From contig JAVBTA010000036.1 of assembly GCA_031556375.1 (NCBI GenBank), positions 16,120 to 80,119 on the forward strand: 64,000 nucleotides of DNA, written 5' to 3'. Of the stretch, positions 43,386-52,569 are shown in pieces; within the stretch, counting starts at the first letter, position 1; each line of letters starts with the position of its first letter. Source of the DNA: BNXB01 sp031556375. Lineage in GTDB: Bacteria > Bacteroidota > Bacteroidia > Bacteroidales > Azobacteroidaceae. Under the pieces are notes generated by a model. That model was not told the origin of the DNA. It saw only the letters and a list, made by a program, of their open reading frames with translations, and did no database searches. The translations under genes and the position numbers were made by a program.

Positions 43386-44969
43386 ATGGTCTTCTTCTAT
43401 AAAAATAAAAAGGACAATACTATTTTCACCTCATTCCTAAGGTTATTAAATGTAAAACATAGTACATTTTCTAACCAGTATTATAATGAACATCCCAATA
43501 AGTCCAGTTTATTAGGTCTATCTCAATTATTATTCAATTACAATATCGATAATAAAGCATTTAAAATAGAAGTAGATAAAAAAGAAATACTGTTTTCTAT
43601 CTCTTGCCCTTTCATTGCTTGCATAAAAAATGGTTTTATAATTATATCTAAAATAACACCCGAAAAAATTTGTTATTTACTGGAAAACAAGAAAACAACA
43701 AGTTCTTTTAATGAATTTTTAAAAATTTGGACCGGAATTATTCTAATTGCTGAACCTAATGAACAATCTGAAGAACCCAATTATAAGGAGAATAAAAAGT
43801 TAGAGCGTTTTCTGTCTGTTCAAAAAAAGTTGCTATACTTTTCTATTTTCACTTTATTCTCACTATTATACATTTCTAATCAGCTGTATCAACAAGTGGG
43901 AATATCAATTTTGCTATTTCTTAATATAATTGGAATAAACATTGCACACCTGCTGCTAACAAAACAAATGGATATACAAAATCAATTCGCAGATAAGATC
44001 TGTACTTTTTTCAAACAAAATTCATGTGATGATATTCTGAAATCTAAGGGCGCTAAATTTATAGGATTGATTAACTGGAGTGAAATTGGACTGGGATATT
44101 TCGGTTCAAATACCATTGTCTTATTACTTTTACCTCATCTCATAAGTTATTCTGCCTTAATTAATCTTTTTGTCTTACCTTACAGTCTTTGGAGCATCTG
44201 GTATCAAAAAGTAATAGTCAAACAATGGTGCCCGCTATGCCTGATTGTGCAAGCAATAGTATGGATTATCTGCGGTATAAACATATTGTTTCATTACACT
44301 CAAGTTCCAGAGCTAACTATATACAACATTTTAACAATTGGCTTTATATACTTGCTTCCCGTATTATTAATTACATATCTTATTCCTATTATTATAAACG
44401 GGAAAAAAGTTGAAGAAATATCCTACGAAATGAACTGTCTGAAAACGAATAGAGAGATGTTCCTATACTTATTAAAGAAACAGCCATATTATCAAATCGA
44501 CAAATCAACATCTCATGTATTATTTGGCAACCCTAAGTCTAAAATTCGCCTTACAATCCTAACTGATCCTCATTGTGAGCCTTGTTCCAGGCTCCATAAC
44601 CGGATAACAAATCTATTGAATACTCCAAATAACAAATTAGAAATACAGTATATTTTTCATTCATTCAATAAAAGTATGGAATCCAGTAGCCGATTTCTTA
44701 TCAATACATATTTTACAAATGATTTAAAAACGACATGGAACATTTATGACGAATGGTTCAAAAAAGGAAAACTTCAGAAAGAAGATTATTTCAAGAAATA
44801 TAGTTATAAGATAAATGACGATAAAGAGTTCCAATCTCACAAAGAATGGGCAGAAAAACAGAGATTCAGAGCAACACCTACTGTATTGGTTAATGGGTAT
44901 AAACTTCCCAATAATTACAAAATCGAAGACTTAGGTTTTTTGTCTGATTTGGACATCGATACCAAATAA
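43386..44969 (+). CDS. Membrane thiol-oxidoreductase: C39-like N-domain, VKOR and thioredoxin domains
   Basis: 527 aa from the ATG at 43386, 8 bp after the glycosyltransferase; an in-frame start at 43293 would overlap it by 85 bp. The N-terminal about 120 residues look like a degenerate C39-type domain. Then come several TM helices with vitamin-K-epoxide-reductase features (NSCDDILKSKGAKFIGLINW and WCPLCLIVQA), and a C-terminal thioredoxin/DsbA-like domain (LTILTDPHCEPCSRLHNRI, CxxC; RATPTVLVNGYKLP). It would form disulfides using quinone. The two-Cys precursor encoded next is the likely substrate (inference). Confidence 0.88.
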   Translation: MVFFYKNKKDNTIFTSFLRLLNVKHSTFSNQYYNEHPNKSSLLGLSQLLFNYNIDNKAFKIEVDKKEILFSISCPFIACIKNGFIIISKITPEKICYLLENKKTTSSFNEFLKIWTGIILIAEPNEQSEEPNYKENKKLERFLSVQKKLLYFSIFTLFSLLYISNQLYQQVGISILLFLNIIGINIAHLLLTKQMDIQNQFADKICTFFKQNSCDDILKSKGAKFIGLINWSEIGLGYFGSNTIVLLLLPHLISYSALINLFVLPYSLWSIWYQKVIVKQWCPLCLIVQAIVWIICGINILFHYTQVPELTIYNILTIGFIYLLPVLLITYLIPIIINGKKVEEISYEMNCLKTNREMFLYLLKKQPYYQIDKSTSHVLFGNPKSKIRLTILTDPHCEPCSRLHNRITNLLNTPNNKLEIQYIFHSFNKSMESSSRFLINTYFTNDLKTTWNIYDEWFKKGKLQKEDYFKKYSYKINDDKEFQSHKEWAEKQRFRATPTVLVNGYKLPNNYKIEDLGFLSDLDIDTK

Positions 44970-45054
44970 CTATTGCTTAAGTTTGTAGGGCAATAGGCAA
45001 TAAATTAGCTACTTATTGTAAACATCTACAACTAAATCTTAATTTTTTATTGTT

Positions 45055-45270
45055 ATGGTTAAATTAAAAAATCTTTCATTACAAGATTCTGGAATTTTGA
45101 ATGAGCAAGAGATGGGAAAGATCCAAGGAGGTGGGTACCACACTTGTTATGTTGATGGAGATGTGGCAGGATTAGCAATAATTCCTGTTAACGCAAGTAC
45201 AAATGAAGAAGCCATAAGACAAGCGACAGAGCTATACGGATATAGTATCAGTTCGATCTTCTGTCTCTAA
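45055..45270 (+). CDS. Double-glycine leader peptide precursor
   Basis: 71 aa. Leader MVKLKNLSLQDSGILNEQEM followed by GKIQGG: the Gly25-Gly26 pair is the C39 peptidase cleavage site, and the layout matches the TIGR04149-like leader family of Bacteroidota. Cleavage would release 45 residues (27-71) with two Cys, at 31 (GYHTCYVDG) and 70 (next to last), which could form one disulfide closing most of the peptide. A -7-like TAAGTTTG lies at 44978 and a hairpin follows the stop. Maturation genes flank it on both sides. Biological activity is unknown. Confidence 0.85.
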   Translation: MVKLKNLSLQDSGILNEQEMGKIQGGGYHTCYVDGDVAGLAIIPVNASTNEEAIRQATELYGYSISSIFCL

Positions 45271-45277
45271 TTTAGAA

Positions 45278-45305
45278 CAAGGCTGGGATTTGACTCCCAG
45301 CCTAT
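45278..45305 (+). terminator. Hairpin after the precursor gene
   Basis: AGGCTGGG (45280-45287) pairs with CCCAGCCT (45296-45303), loop of eight. No U-run follows, so it probably attenuates read-through or protects the abundant precursor mRNA end. Confidence 0.5.
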
Positions 45306-45327
45306 TCCTAACAAAAAACAACTCAAT

Positions 45328-45549
45328 ATGACTATACGAGAACAGCTTTTTCTCATAGAACAACTGTCAAAATGTAAAAACTATTTAGAATTTGGGGCTG
45401 GAAACAGTACCAAATTAGTTATTCAAAAGGCGAAGATACTCATTCACGATTTTTTTAACCGTCTCCAATACTTTGTGGTATTACCATTTTTAAAATTGGA
45501 AGATCGAGTGAATACAATGGGGTTATTTACAATAAAAAAAGCAAAATGA
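45328..45549 (+). pseudogene. SAM-methyltransferase-like gene with the middle deleted
   Basis: A 73-codon frame. It begins like a class I methyltransferase (KNYLEFGAGNSTKLV, the SAM-binding loop) and passes at once to an ending (ILIHDFFNRLQYFVVLPFLK, then MGLFTIKK) that fits the last strands of the same fold. About 100 residues between are missing, yet the frame is open. Located between precursor and exporter genes, it may have been a tailoring enzyme of this cluster. Confidence 0.55.
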
Positions 45550-45616
45550 TGCTAAATTAATAACGAAGTTCATAGCGATATATAAATCAATCCCCTCATT
45601 ATAAGATAAAAATAAT

Positions 45617-47821
45617 ATGAAATCTTTCCCTCATTATACCCAACTCGATGCCATGGACTGCGGCCCAACCTGCCTCCGCATGATCGCAAAATACTACGGC
45701 CGCAGCTATTCTCTACAAAACCTGAGGGAAAAAAGTTTTATTACCAAATCTGGCGTATCCATGCTGGGAATCAGTGATGCTGCAGAAGCCATCGGTTTCA
45801 GGACAACAGGAGTACGAATCTCTTTCGACCAACTTGTAACTGATTTACCCCTACCCTGTATACTGCATTGGAATCAAAACCATTTTGTCGTCTGTTATAA
45901 AATAAAAAAGAAAAAAGATGATTATGCGATCAGTATAGCTGATCCGGCACATGGGTTATCAACTCTAAACAAAGATGAACTACTTAAATGTTGGATCTCA
46001 ACCAAGTCGGAAGGAAAGGACACCGGAACAGCTCTGGCTTTACAACCCACTCCGGAATTTTATGAACTTGAAGATGAGAAAAAGAAAGCGACAAGAAACC
46101 TGGGATATTTTGCCCGTTATCTGATTCCGTACAAAAAACAGTTTATCCAGTTGATGCTGGGAATGCTGGTTGGAAGCGTACTCCAACTGATCATGCCTTT
46201 CCTGACACAGGCGGTTGTCGACAACGGAATCCGGCCCGGGAACCTCAATTTTATTACTCTGGTTTTAATAGCACAACTCGTTATTTTTATTACAAAGCTC
46301 GCTGTTGAGTTTATCCGGAGCTGGATTATGCTTCATGTCAATGCCCGGATCAACATTTCCCTTATTTCCGATTTTCTCGCCAAACTAATGCGCCTGCCTG
46401 TCGGATTCTTCGACACCAAAATGGTGGGGGATATCATGCAACGGATCGGAGATCACAGCCGTATCAAATCATTTTTGACAGGAACGTCTCTCAGCGTGTT
46501 ATTTTCGTTTGTCAATTTTATCATATTCGGATTTATTCTTGCTTATTATAACCTGGTCATACTGGGAGTCTTTTTGTTAGGAAACACCTTGTATGTCCTT
46601 TGGGTACTGGCTTTTATGAAATACCGCAGGGAGCTCGACTACAAACGGTTTGCTCAGGCCGCAGGGGAACAAAGCAGTCTGTTCCAGCTAATTACAGGGA
46701 TGCAGGAGATCAAACTCAACAACTGCGAAAAGCAAAAACGTTGGCAATGGGAACGCATACAGGTTAAATTATTCAATATCAGCATCAAAGGACTAGCACT
46801 AGGACAATATCAACAGATGGGTTCGGTATTTTTTAGTCAGACTACCGGAATTTTTATATCTTTTATCGCCGCCAAAGCGGTTGTGGACGGGAATATGACC
46901 CTGGGGATGATGATGTCTCTAACATACATTATCGGACAACTCTCGGCTCCTGTCGAACAGTTTATTGGTTTTGCTCAATCCCTGCAGGATGCCAAGATAA
47001 GCTTAGAGCGTCTGGGAGAGATACATAACAAAGAAGATGAGGAACAAAACGTTGATTTAAAATCATTAACACTTCCGGAAAATAAAGACATTGAAATCAA
47101 GGGACTTTCATTCAGTTATGACGGAGCCGACCGGGATTATGTCCTTGACAATATCGATCTTATCATTCCGGAAAATAAAATAACAGCAATTGTCGGAGCC
47201 AGTGGTAGCGGAAAGACGACTTTAATAAAATTATTACTTGGTTTCTATCCTCCGAATAAAGGTGAAATTAATATTGGAGAAACACCTCTGAAGAATATCA
47301 ATCCACACCTTTGGAGACAAAAAAGCGGGGCGGTCATGCAGGATGGATTTATTTTTTCCGATACCATTGCCAACAACGTAGCTGTTGGAGATGAAGTTGT
47401 AGACAAAGATAAGCTTTTGAATGCTGTAAAAACAGCAAATATCCGGGAATTTATCGATCAACTGCCATTAGGCTATAATACTAAGATCGGGATGGAAGGA
47501 AATGGTATCAGTCAGGGCCAACGACAACGGATGTTAATTGCCAGGGCAGTATATAAAGATCCGGAATTCCTTTTCTTTGATGAAGCAACCAATGCTTTAG
47601 ATGCTAAAAACGAACGGGAAATATTAAATAACCTGAATCTGTTTTATCAAGGAAAAACGGTTGTTATTGTAGCTCACCGTTTAAGTACCGTACAGCATGC
47701 CGATAATATCGTTGTGCTGGATAAAGGTAAAGTGGCTGAGCAAGGAACGCATCAGGAACTTACAGATTTAAGAGGAATATATTATCATTTGGTGAAAAAT
47801 CAATTGGAACTGGGAACCTGA
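45617..47821 (+). CDS. C39 peptidase-containing ABC exporter
   Basis: 734 aa, full length for a peptidase-containing ABC transporter. The C39 domain (1-130) has catalytic Cys15 (MDCGPTC), His89 (NQNHFVV) and Asp109 (IADPAHG). Six TM helices lie at about 165-450. The nucleotide-binding domain shows Walker A GASGSGKTTL (about 527), signature ISQGQRQRM (about 630) and Walker B FLFFDEAT (about 652), then an H-loop in VAHRLSTV. It removes the double-glycine leader and exports the core peptide together with the HlyD-type adaptor encoded next. Confidence 0.95.
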   Translation: MKSFPHYTQLDAMDCGPTCLRMIAKYYGRSYSLQNLREKSFITKSGVSMLGISDAAEAIGFRTTGVRISFDQLVTDLPLPCILHWNQNHFVVCYKIKKKKDDYAISIADPAHGLSTLNKDELLKCWISTKSEGKDTGTALALQPTPEFYELEDEKKKATRNLGYFARYLIPYKKQFIQLMLGMLVGSVLQLIMPFLTQAVVDNGIRPGNLNFITLVLIAQLVIFITKLAVEFIRSWIMLHVNARINISLISDFLAKLMRLPVGFFDTKMVGDIMQRIGDHSRIKSFLTGTSLSVLFSFVNFIIFGFILAYYNLVILGVFLLGNTLYVLWVLAFMKYRRELDYKRFAQAAGEQSSLFQLITGMQEIKLNNCEKQKRWQWERIQVKLFNISIKGLALGQYQQMGSVFFSQTTGIFISFIAAKAVVDGNMTLGMMMSLTYIIGQLSAPVEQFIGFAQSLQDAKISLERLGEIHNKEDEEQNVDLKSLTLPENKDIEIKGLSFSYDGADRDYVLDNIDLIIPENKITAIVGASGSGKTTLIKLLLGFYPPNKGEINIGETPLKNINPHLWRQKSGAVMQDGFIFSDTIANNVAVGDEVVDKDKLLNAVKTANIREFIDQLPLGYNTKIGMEGNGISQGQRQRMLIARAVYKDPEFLFFDEATNALDAKNEREILNNLNLFYQGKTVVIVAHRLSTVQHADNIVVLDKGKVAEQGTHQELTDLRGIYYHLVKNQLELGT

Positions 47822-47871
47822 CCCCCTAAAGTGAAGCAAGTTATTCAATTGTTGCAAATTTGAGAAAGGAT

Positions 47872-49227
47872 ATGATAGATAATATGATTGAAGAGCAAAA
47901 TAATAAAAATACAATTGTACCCAAGTCCCCTTCAAGGGATATAGGGGTAAAACCCGTTGAACTCCGCAGCGAAGAGTTACAGGAAGTATTGGGTGCGGTT
48001 CCCCCCTGGATATTAAGGTGGGGAATAACTGCTATTGGATTAATTGTATTAATACTACTGATTGGTAGTTGGTTCTTCAAATATCCGGATAGCATCCCGG
48101 CTACAATGATCTTAACCGGCGATACTCCCCCTGCCGGTATAATCGCAAAAACAAACGGACATTTAAAAGAATTGAACATACAAGATGGACAAATTGTAAA
48201 TGAAGGTGATTTCCTCGGAGTTATTGAGAACCCCGCATCTACAAAAGACATGATATTACTAAAAAACGAAATTGAAACGTTAATGCACTCTCCGGATAGT
48301 GTGATATATTTTCCATACAAAGAAATGGAACTGGGAAGCGTACAAGGACTGTACATCTCTTTTTTACGTTCATTGAACAATTATAAAAAATTTATTGAAT
48401 TGGATTTCTATCCTCAGAAAATTTCGTCCATTCGCGAACGTATCCAACAATATGAAAAATATTACCAGGGAATGGTATCTCAAAATAAGATCGCAAAAAA
48501 ACAACATCAAATCGCAAGGACGCAATATCAACGGGATTCGCTATTAAGGAATAAAGAAGTTTTATCTGATCAGGAGATGGATAACGCATCCAATCAATTG
48601 CTACAAAGTCAGTTATCACTTGAAGGTTCAAATTCATCCCTTGAAAACCTGCAAATGCAAATTACACAATTGAGGGAAACTCTTTTAGATACAGAAAAAC
48701 AATACCTCGACAATAAAAGTCAATTGGAAAATGAATTAAGTACTCTTGCAATCCAATTGATGAACGAAATAAAAACCTGGGAAATGAATTATGCATTAAT
48801 TTCGCCTATATCCGGACAGGTCACATTTACTTCATATTGGAGTGAAAATCAACAAGTAACTGCCGGAGAAGCCGTATTTACCATCATCCCGGAAAAAGAA
48901 ACATCATTGATCGGGAAAGCACAATTACCGATTGCCAGGTCAGGAAAAGTAAAAGCCGGACAAAGTGTAAACGTTTATTTCTTGAATTTCCCGGATGAAG
49001 AATTCGGGATGGTCAGAGGAAAAGTAAAAAGCATATCTCTGGTTCCTGTTGAAGGTAATTATACAGTAGAAATTACCTTTCCACAAGGATTAACCACTAC
49101 TTACAATCAAACTCTGCCATTTTCCCAGGAAATGTCTGCAAATATTGAGATCATAACAGAAGACCTTCGATTGTTAGAAAGATTCTTCCTGCCAATTAAG
49201 AAAATATTCAAAGAACACGTAAAATAA
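47872..49227 (+). CDS. HlyD-family membrane fusion protein of the peptide exporter
   Basis: 451 aa from the ATG at 47872 (a TTG at 47860 is possible). One TM segment at about residues 50-70 (ITAIGLIVLILLIGSWFF), a lipoyl-like half (IIAKTNGHLKELNIQDGQIV), a long coiled-coil hairpin (about 170-300), the second lipoyl half (LISPISGQVTFTSYW) and a beta-barrel domain. It bridges the C39 ABC exporter to an outer membrane channel, which is not encoded in this cluster. Confidence 0.92.
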   Translation: MIDNMIEEQNNKNTIVPKSPSRDIGVKPVELRSEELQEVLGAVPPWILRWGITAIGLIVLILLIGSWFFKYPDSIPATMILTGDTPPAGIIAKTNGHLKELNIQDGQIVNEGDFLGVIENPASTKDMILLKNEIETLMHSPDSVIYFPYKEMELGSVQGLYISFLRSLNNYKKFIELDFYPQKISSIRERIQQYEKYYQGMVSQNKIAKKQHQIARTQYQRDSLLRNKEVLSDQEMDNASNQLLQSQLSLEGSNSSLENLQMQITQLRETLLDTEKQYLDNKSQLENELSTLAIQLMNEIKTWEMNYALISPISGQVTFTSYWSENQQVTAGEAVFTIIPEKETSLIGKAQLPIARSGKVKAGQSVNVYFLNFPDEEFGMVRGKVKSISLVPVEGNYTVEITFPQGLTTTYNQTLPFSQEMSANIEIITEDLRLLERFFLPIKKIFKEHVK

Positions 49228-49252
49228 AGTCTCGAATATTTCTCAAAATTCT

Positions 49253-49260
49253 TACCTTTG
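49253..49260 (+). promoter_or_regulatory. -7 box of the P-type ATPase gene
   Basis: TACCTTTG, exact TAnnTTTG, 48 bp before the start. The -33 region is weak. Confidence 0.45.
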
Positions 49261-49307
49261 TATTTTGGATCAAACAATATATTTCATAACCAAACAAACG
49301 AATAATC

Positions 49308-51191
49308 ATGAAACTACCTTTGCACGATAAAAAATTCATTTTTCTACTGATGGCCGTCATACTCGCTGTTACGTTGGAAATTTTATCTTTAACAGGGATT
49401 GAAATACCTCTACCCTACTCCCCTTTTGTTTTTGGAATCTTTATCCTGGCAATCGGATATAAGGTATTATGGGAAGGATTCAAATCTCTTCTCAAACTAA
49501 ACTTCAGCGACATCAATCTACTGATGCTCATTGCTGTTGTTGCCGCTTTCTACCTGGGAGAGTATCCCGAAGCCGCTGTCGTAATCGTACTATATGTGTT
49601 AGGCGAAAAACTTGAAGATATAGGTATCGAAAATAGCATGTCGGCTCTGGATAATCTGGTCAGCAATTCCCCCAAGACCGCACTTCTGAAAGAAACAGGC
49701 CGGGAAGTCCCGGTAGAACAAATACCTGTAGGAAGTATCATACAAGTCAAACCTCATGATATGATTCCTTTGGATGGAGTTGTCAATTCCGGCAATACAT
49801 CGATCGACGAGTCTTCTATTACCGGAGAGCCAATCCCTAAGGATAAGATCAAAGGAGATGCTGTTTTTGCCGGCACCCTGAATATGAGTGGATTTATCGA
49901 AATCACGACTACCAGAACAGCAACAGATACTACATTTGCTCAAATTATCGAATTGACATATAAAGCTCAGGAAAGTAAATCGGAAGCCCAAAAATTCATT
50001 CAGAAATTTGCAAAAATATATACCCCCGTGGTTATTCTTTTGGCAGCCCTGCTGTTTGTCGTTCCTGTATTCATTTTCAATCAGGATGCAGGTCATTGGC
50101 TCAACCAGGCAATATCCATACTGGTCATCGCATGTCCTTGTGCATTAATAATCTCCACGCCGACTGCCATTTATGCTGCTATGGGCAATGCCTCGACCAA
50201 AGGAATACTGATCAAAGGAGGAAAATACCTTGAAGCCCTTGCCGGAATTAAAGCTATTGGATTTGACAAAACAAGGACGATTACATACGGCAAACCTATT
50301 GTTTCTGATGTTATTCCATTCAATGACACCGATATGGAAGAACTTCTGGCTTGTAGCGCCGGAACCGAAATATTTTCAGAACACCCTTTAGCACAAGCAA
50401 TTGTCGATTACTCGCAATCACAAGGCTATGCACCACACTCTTCCGAAAATTTTGAAAGTATTGTGGGCAAGGGGGCAAAAGCAACCTGTATGATATGTAA
50501 CGAAAAAACAGTGCTTGTAGGAAAACTGGAATTAATAGAACAACATCATCCGGTTACCAAACTGGTGGAGGAGACTATAGAACGACTTTCCAATGAAGGA
50601 AAAACCTGCGTTATAGTCAGTTGCGACAATGAAGTCAAAGGAATTATTGCCCTGACCGATGAAATAAAGGACGACAGCAGAGAAGCGATAGAACAGGTTA
50701 AAGAACTTGATATCGAACCGGTTATGATCACAGGGGACAATAAAAAGGCGGCAGATTACGTAGCATCAAAGGTCGGTATCAATACTGTTTTTGGGGAGTT
50801 ACTTCCACAAAACAAATCCGAAGCAATACAAAGTCTATTGAATCAATATCAATCCGTAGCGATGGTAGGCGATGGAGTAAATGATGCTCCTGCTTTGGCG
50901 AAAGCAACTGTAGGTATTGCCATGGGCGCCGCCGGAAGTGATACGGCAATCGAAATCGCCAATGTGGCTTTAATGAATGATAAGCTATCGCTGGTACCAT
51001 TCTTAATACGACTGAGCAGAGCTACGGTCAAGACAATTAAAAGAAATACCATAGGAGCAATACTGGTAAAAGTATTATTTATTCTGCTTGCTTTTCTGGG
51101 CTACAGCAATCTGGTAATCGCCATTACTGCGGATGTTGGAGTAATGTTACTAATTGTTTTAATCAGCTTGAGACTGATGACATTCAAATAG
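49308..51191 (+). CDS. Zn/Cd/Pb-type P1B metal-exporting ATPase with DKTRT motif
   Basis: 627 aa. It has no N-terminal HMA domain. TM region with the metal-selecting ACPCAL motif (about residue 279), actuator loop SSITGEPIPKDK, phosphorylation site IGFDKTRTITYGKP with Asp320, the P1B SEHPLA motif (FSEHPLAQAI), and the hinge MVGDGVNDAPALAKATVGIAMG. The canonical site is DKTGT; here Gly is replaced by Arg323. The general context (CPC with a conserved hinge) fits Zn2+/Cd2+ export. Its last 8 bp overlap the end of the convergent CorC-like gene. Confidence 0.9.
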   Translation: MKLPLHDKKFIFLLMAVILAVTLEILSLTGIEIPLPYSPFVFGIFILAIGYKVLWEGFKSLLKLNFSDINLLMLIAVVAAFYLGEYPEAAVVIVLYVLGEKLEDIGIENSMSALDNLVSNSPKTALLKETGREVPVEQIPVGSIIQVKPHDMIPLDGVVNSGNTSIDESSITGEPIPKDKIKGDAVFAGTLNMSGFIEITTTRTATDTTFAQIIELTYKAQESKSEAQKFIQKFAKIYTPVVILLAALLFVVPVFIFNQDAGHWLNQAISILVIACPCALIISTPTAIYAAMGNASTKGILIKGGKYLEALAGIKAIGFDKTRTITYGKPIVSDVIPFNDTDMEELLACSAGTEIFSEHPLAQAIVDYSQSQGYAPHSSENFESIVGKGAKATCMICNEKTVLVGKLELIEQHHPVTKLVEETIERLSNEGKTCVIVSCDNEVKGIIALTDEIKDDSREAIEQVKELDIEPVMITGDNKKAADYVASKVGINTVFGELLPQNKSEAIQSLLNQYQSVAMVGDGVNDAPALAKATVGIAMGAAGSDTAIEIANVALMNDKLSLVPFLIRLSRATVKTIKRNTIGAILVKVLFILLAFLGYSNLVIAITADVGVMLLIVLISLRLMTFK

Positions 51192-52452
51192 ACCTGGTTA
51201 CCAAAACCTTATCGATCCGGGTACCATCCATATCCATAATTTCAAAATTGAAATTGTGCCAGGAACATTTTTCGCCGTCTTTGGGCAGATGCTCCAGTAT
51301 TTCCAGGATCAATCCGCCTAAAGTATTGTGGTCATGCTCTGCGTATAATCCTTCTAAATCAAAATATTCCAGGAAATTATAAAACGAGCATTGACCGTTG
51401 ACAAGAAAGCTACCATCCTCTCTGAGAACAATATCTTTTTCTTCGCCTTCTTCTGCAACCTCACCGACCAAAGCTTCCATTATATCGGCTAAAGTAACGA
51501 TACCGTTCACTTCACCGAATTCATCAATAACCAAGCCATATTTGACATTTGTCTTTTTGAATTGTTCCAATGCACTGTAGGCGCTCTTATTCTCCGGCAG
51601 ATATTGAGCAGGATGTATTAAAGCTTCCAGGGAAAAATCAGGAGAATCGATTTGCCCAAATAAATCTTTCAGATAAACCACCCCCAGAACGTCTTCTTGC
51701 CTACCGGATATCACCGGATAAATATTATGAATACTTTCTTTTACTTTTTCCTTGATCTCTGCCGTATCATTCTTAATATCAAGCCATACCAAATCATTCC
51801 GGTGAGTCATAACGGATTCAATATCACGATCGCCAAGATTGAACACTCGTTCCACAATATCATGCTCAACGGCCTGCACTTCTCCCGAATCAAGTCCTTC
51901 TCTCACAAGTATTTTGATCTCATCCTCCGTCACCTTTACATCTTCATCTTTTACTCCTAGAACCGTCAGAATAAAAGAGGTACTCTTTGACAATAACCAA
52001 ACGACCGGACTCATAAGGGATGACAACAGTTTCATAGGTCTTGCCACCAGTTTGGCCATCCGCTCTGCCATACCAAGCCCTAATCGTTTAGGAACTAATT
52101 CTCCAAAGACAATCGTCAGGTATGTCACTACCAGAACGATTAACGCGGTAGCAATCGTCAAAGAATACGGAGCAAGAAATGCCATTTTTGAAATAATTTC
52201 AGCAATTCCGGAAGCAAATGTTTTCCCGGAATACAAACCCGTAAGAATTCCAATTAAAGTAATTCCTATTTGAACCGTGGATAAGAATTTATCAGGTTCA
52301 TTAGAAAGCACCAAGGCTGTTTTTGCACTCTTACTCCCCTTTTTTGCTTCAGCTTCCAATCGTGATTTTCGTGCCGAAACCAGGGATATCTCAGACAGGG
52401 AAAACATTCCATTAAGAAGAATCAGCATTACAATAATAATAATTTCCGTCAT
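51184..52452 (-). CDS. CNNM/CorC-HlyC-type membrane protein with CBS domains
   Basis: 422 aa from the ATG at 52452; the longer frame from 52506 adds an unlikely hydrophilic head. Order: DUF21 transmembrane domain (about 1-185, FSLSEISLVSARKSRLE), two CBS domains (about 200-330, VMTHRNDLVWLD and EFGEVNGIVTLADIMEALVG) and a C-terminal CorC/HlyC domain (from about 345). The family is linked to magnesium or cobalt handling and is often misnamed hemolysin. Tail-to-tail overlap of 8 bp with the metal ATPase gene. Confidence 0.92.
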   Translation of the reverse strand: MTEIIIIVMLILLNGMFSLSEISLVSARKSRLEAEAKKGSKSAKTALVLSNEPDKFLSTVQIGITLIGILTGLYSGKTFASGIAEIISKMAFLAPYSLTIATALIVLVVTYLTIVFGELVPKRLGLGMAERMAKLVARPMKLLSSLMSPVVWLLSKSTSFILTVLGVKDEDVKVTEDEIKILVREGLDSGEVQAVEHDIVERVFNLGDRDIESVMTHRNDLVWLDIKNDTAEIKEKVKESIHNIYPVISGRQEDVLGVVYLKDLFGQIDSPDFSLEALIHPAQYLPENKSAYSALEQFKKTNVKYGLVIDEFGEVNGIVTLADIMEALVGEVAEEGEEKDIVLREDGSFLVNGQCSFYNFLEYFDLEGLYAEHDHNTLGGLILEILEHLPKDGEKCSWHNFNFEIMDMDGTRIDKVLVTRSI

Positions 52453-52569
52453 TGTTTTTGATTTTATCGGATCATTCCGGAGTTTTTCCAAAATGATCCA
52501 ATACAAATCTAAATATTTTTTTCTTAATTCTTCGCATATATGTCTCGTTTTCGACTCAGGGTAATTTTA

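Noticed and set aside
49550..50096. Minus-strand frames opposite the P-type ATPase
   Set aside because: Shadows of a conserved gene with all family motifs on the plus strand.
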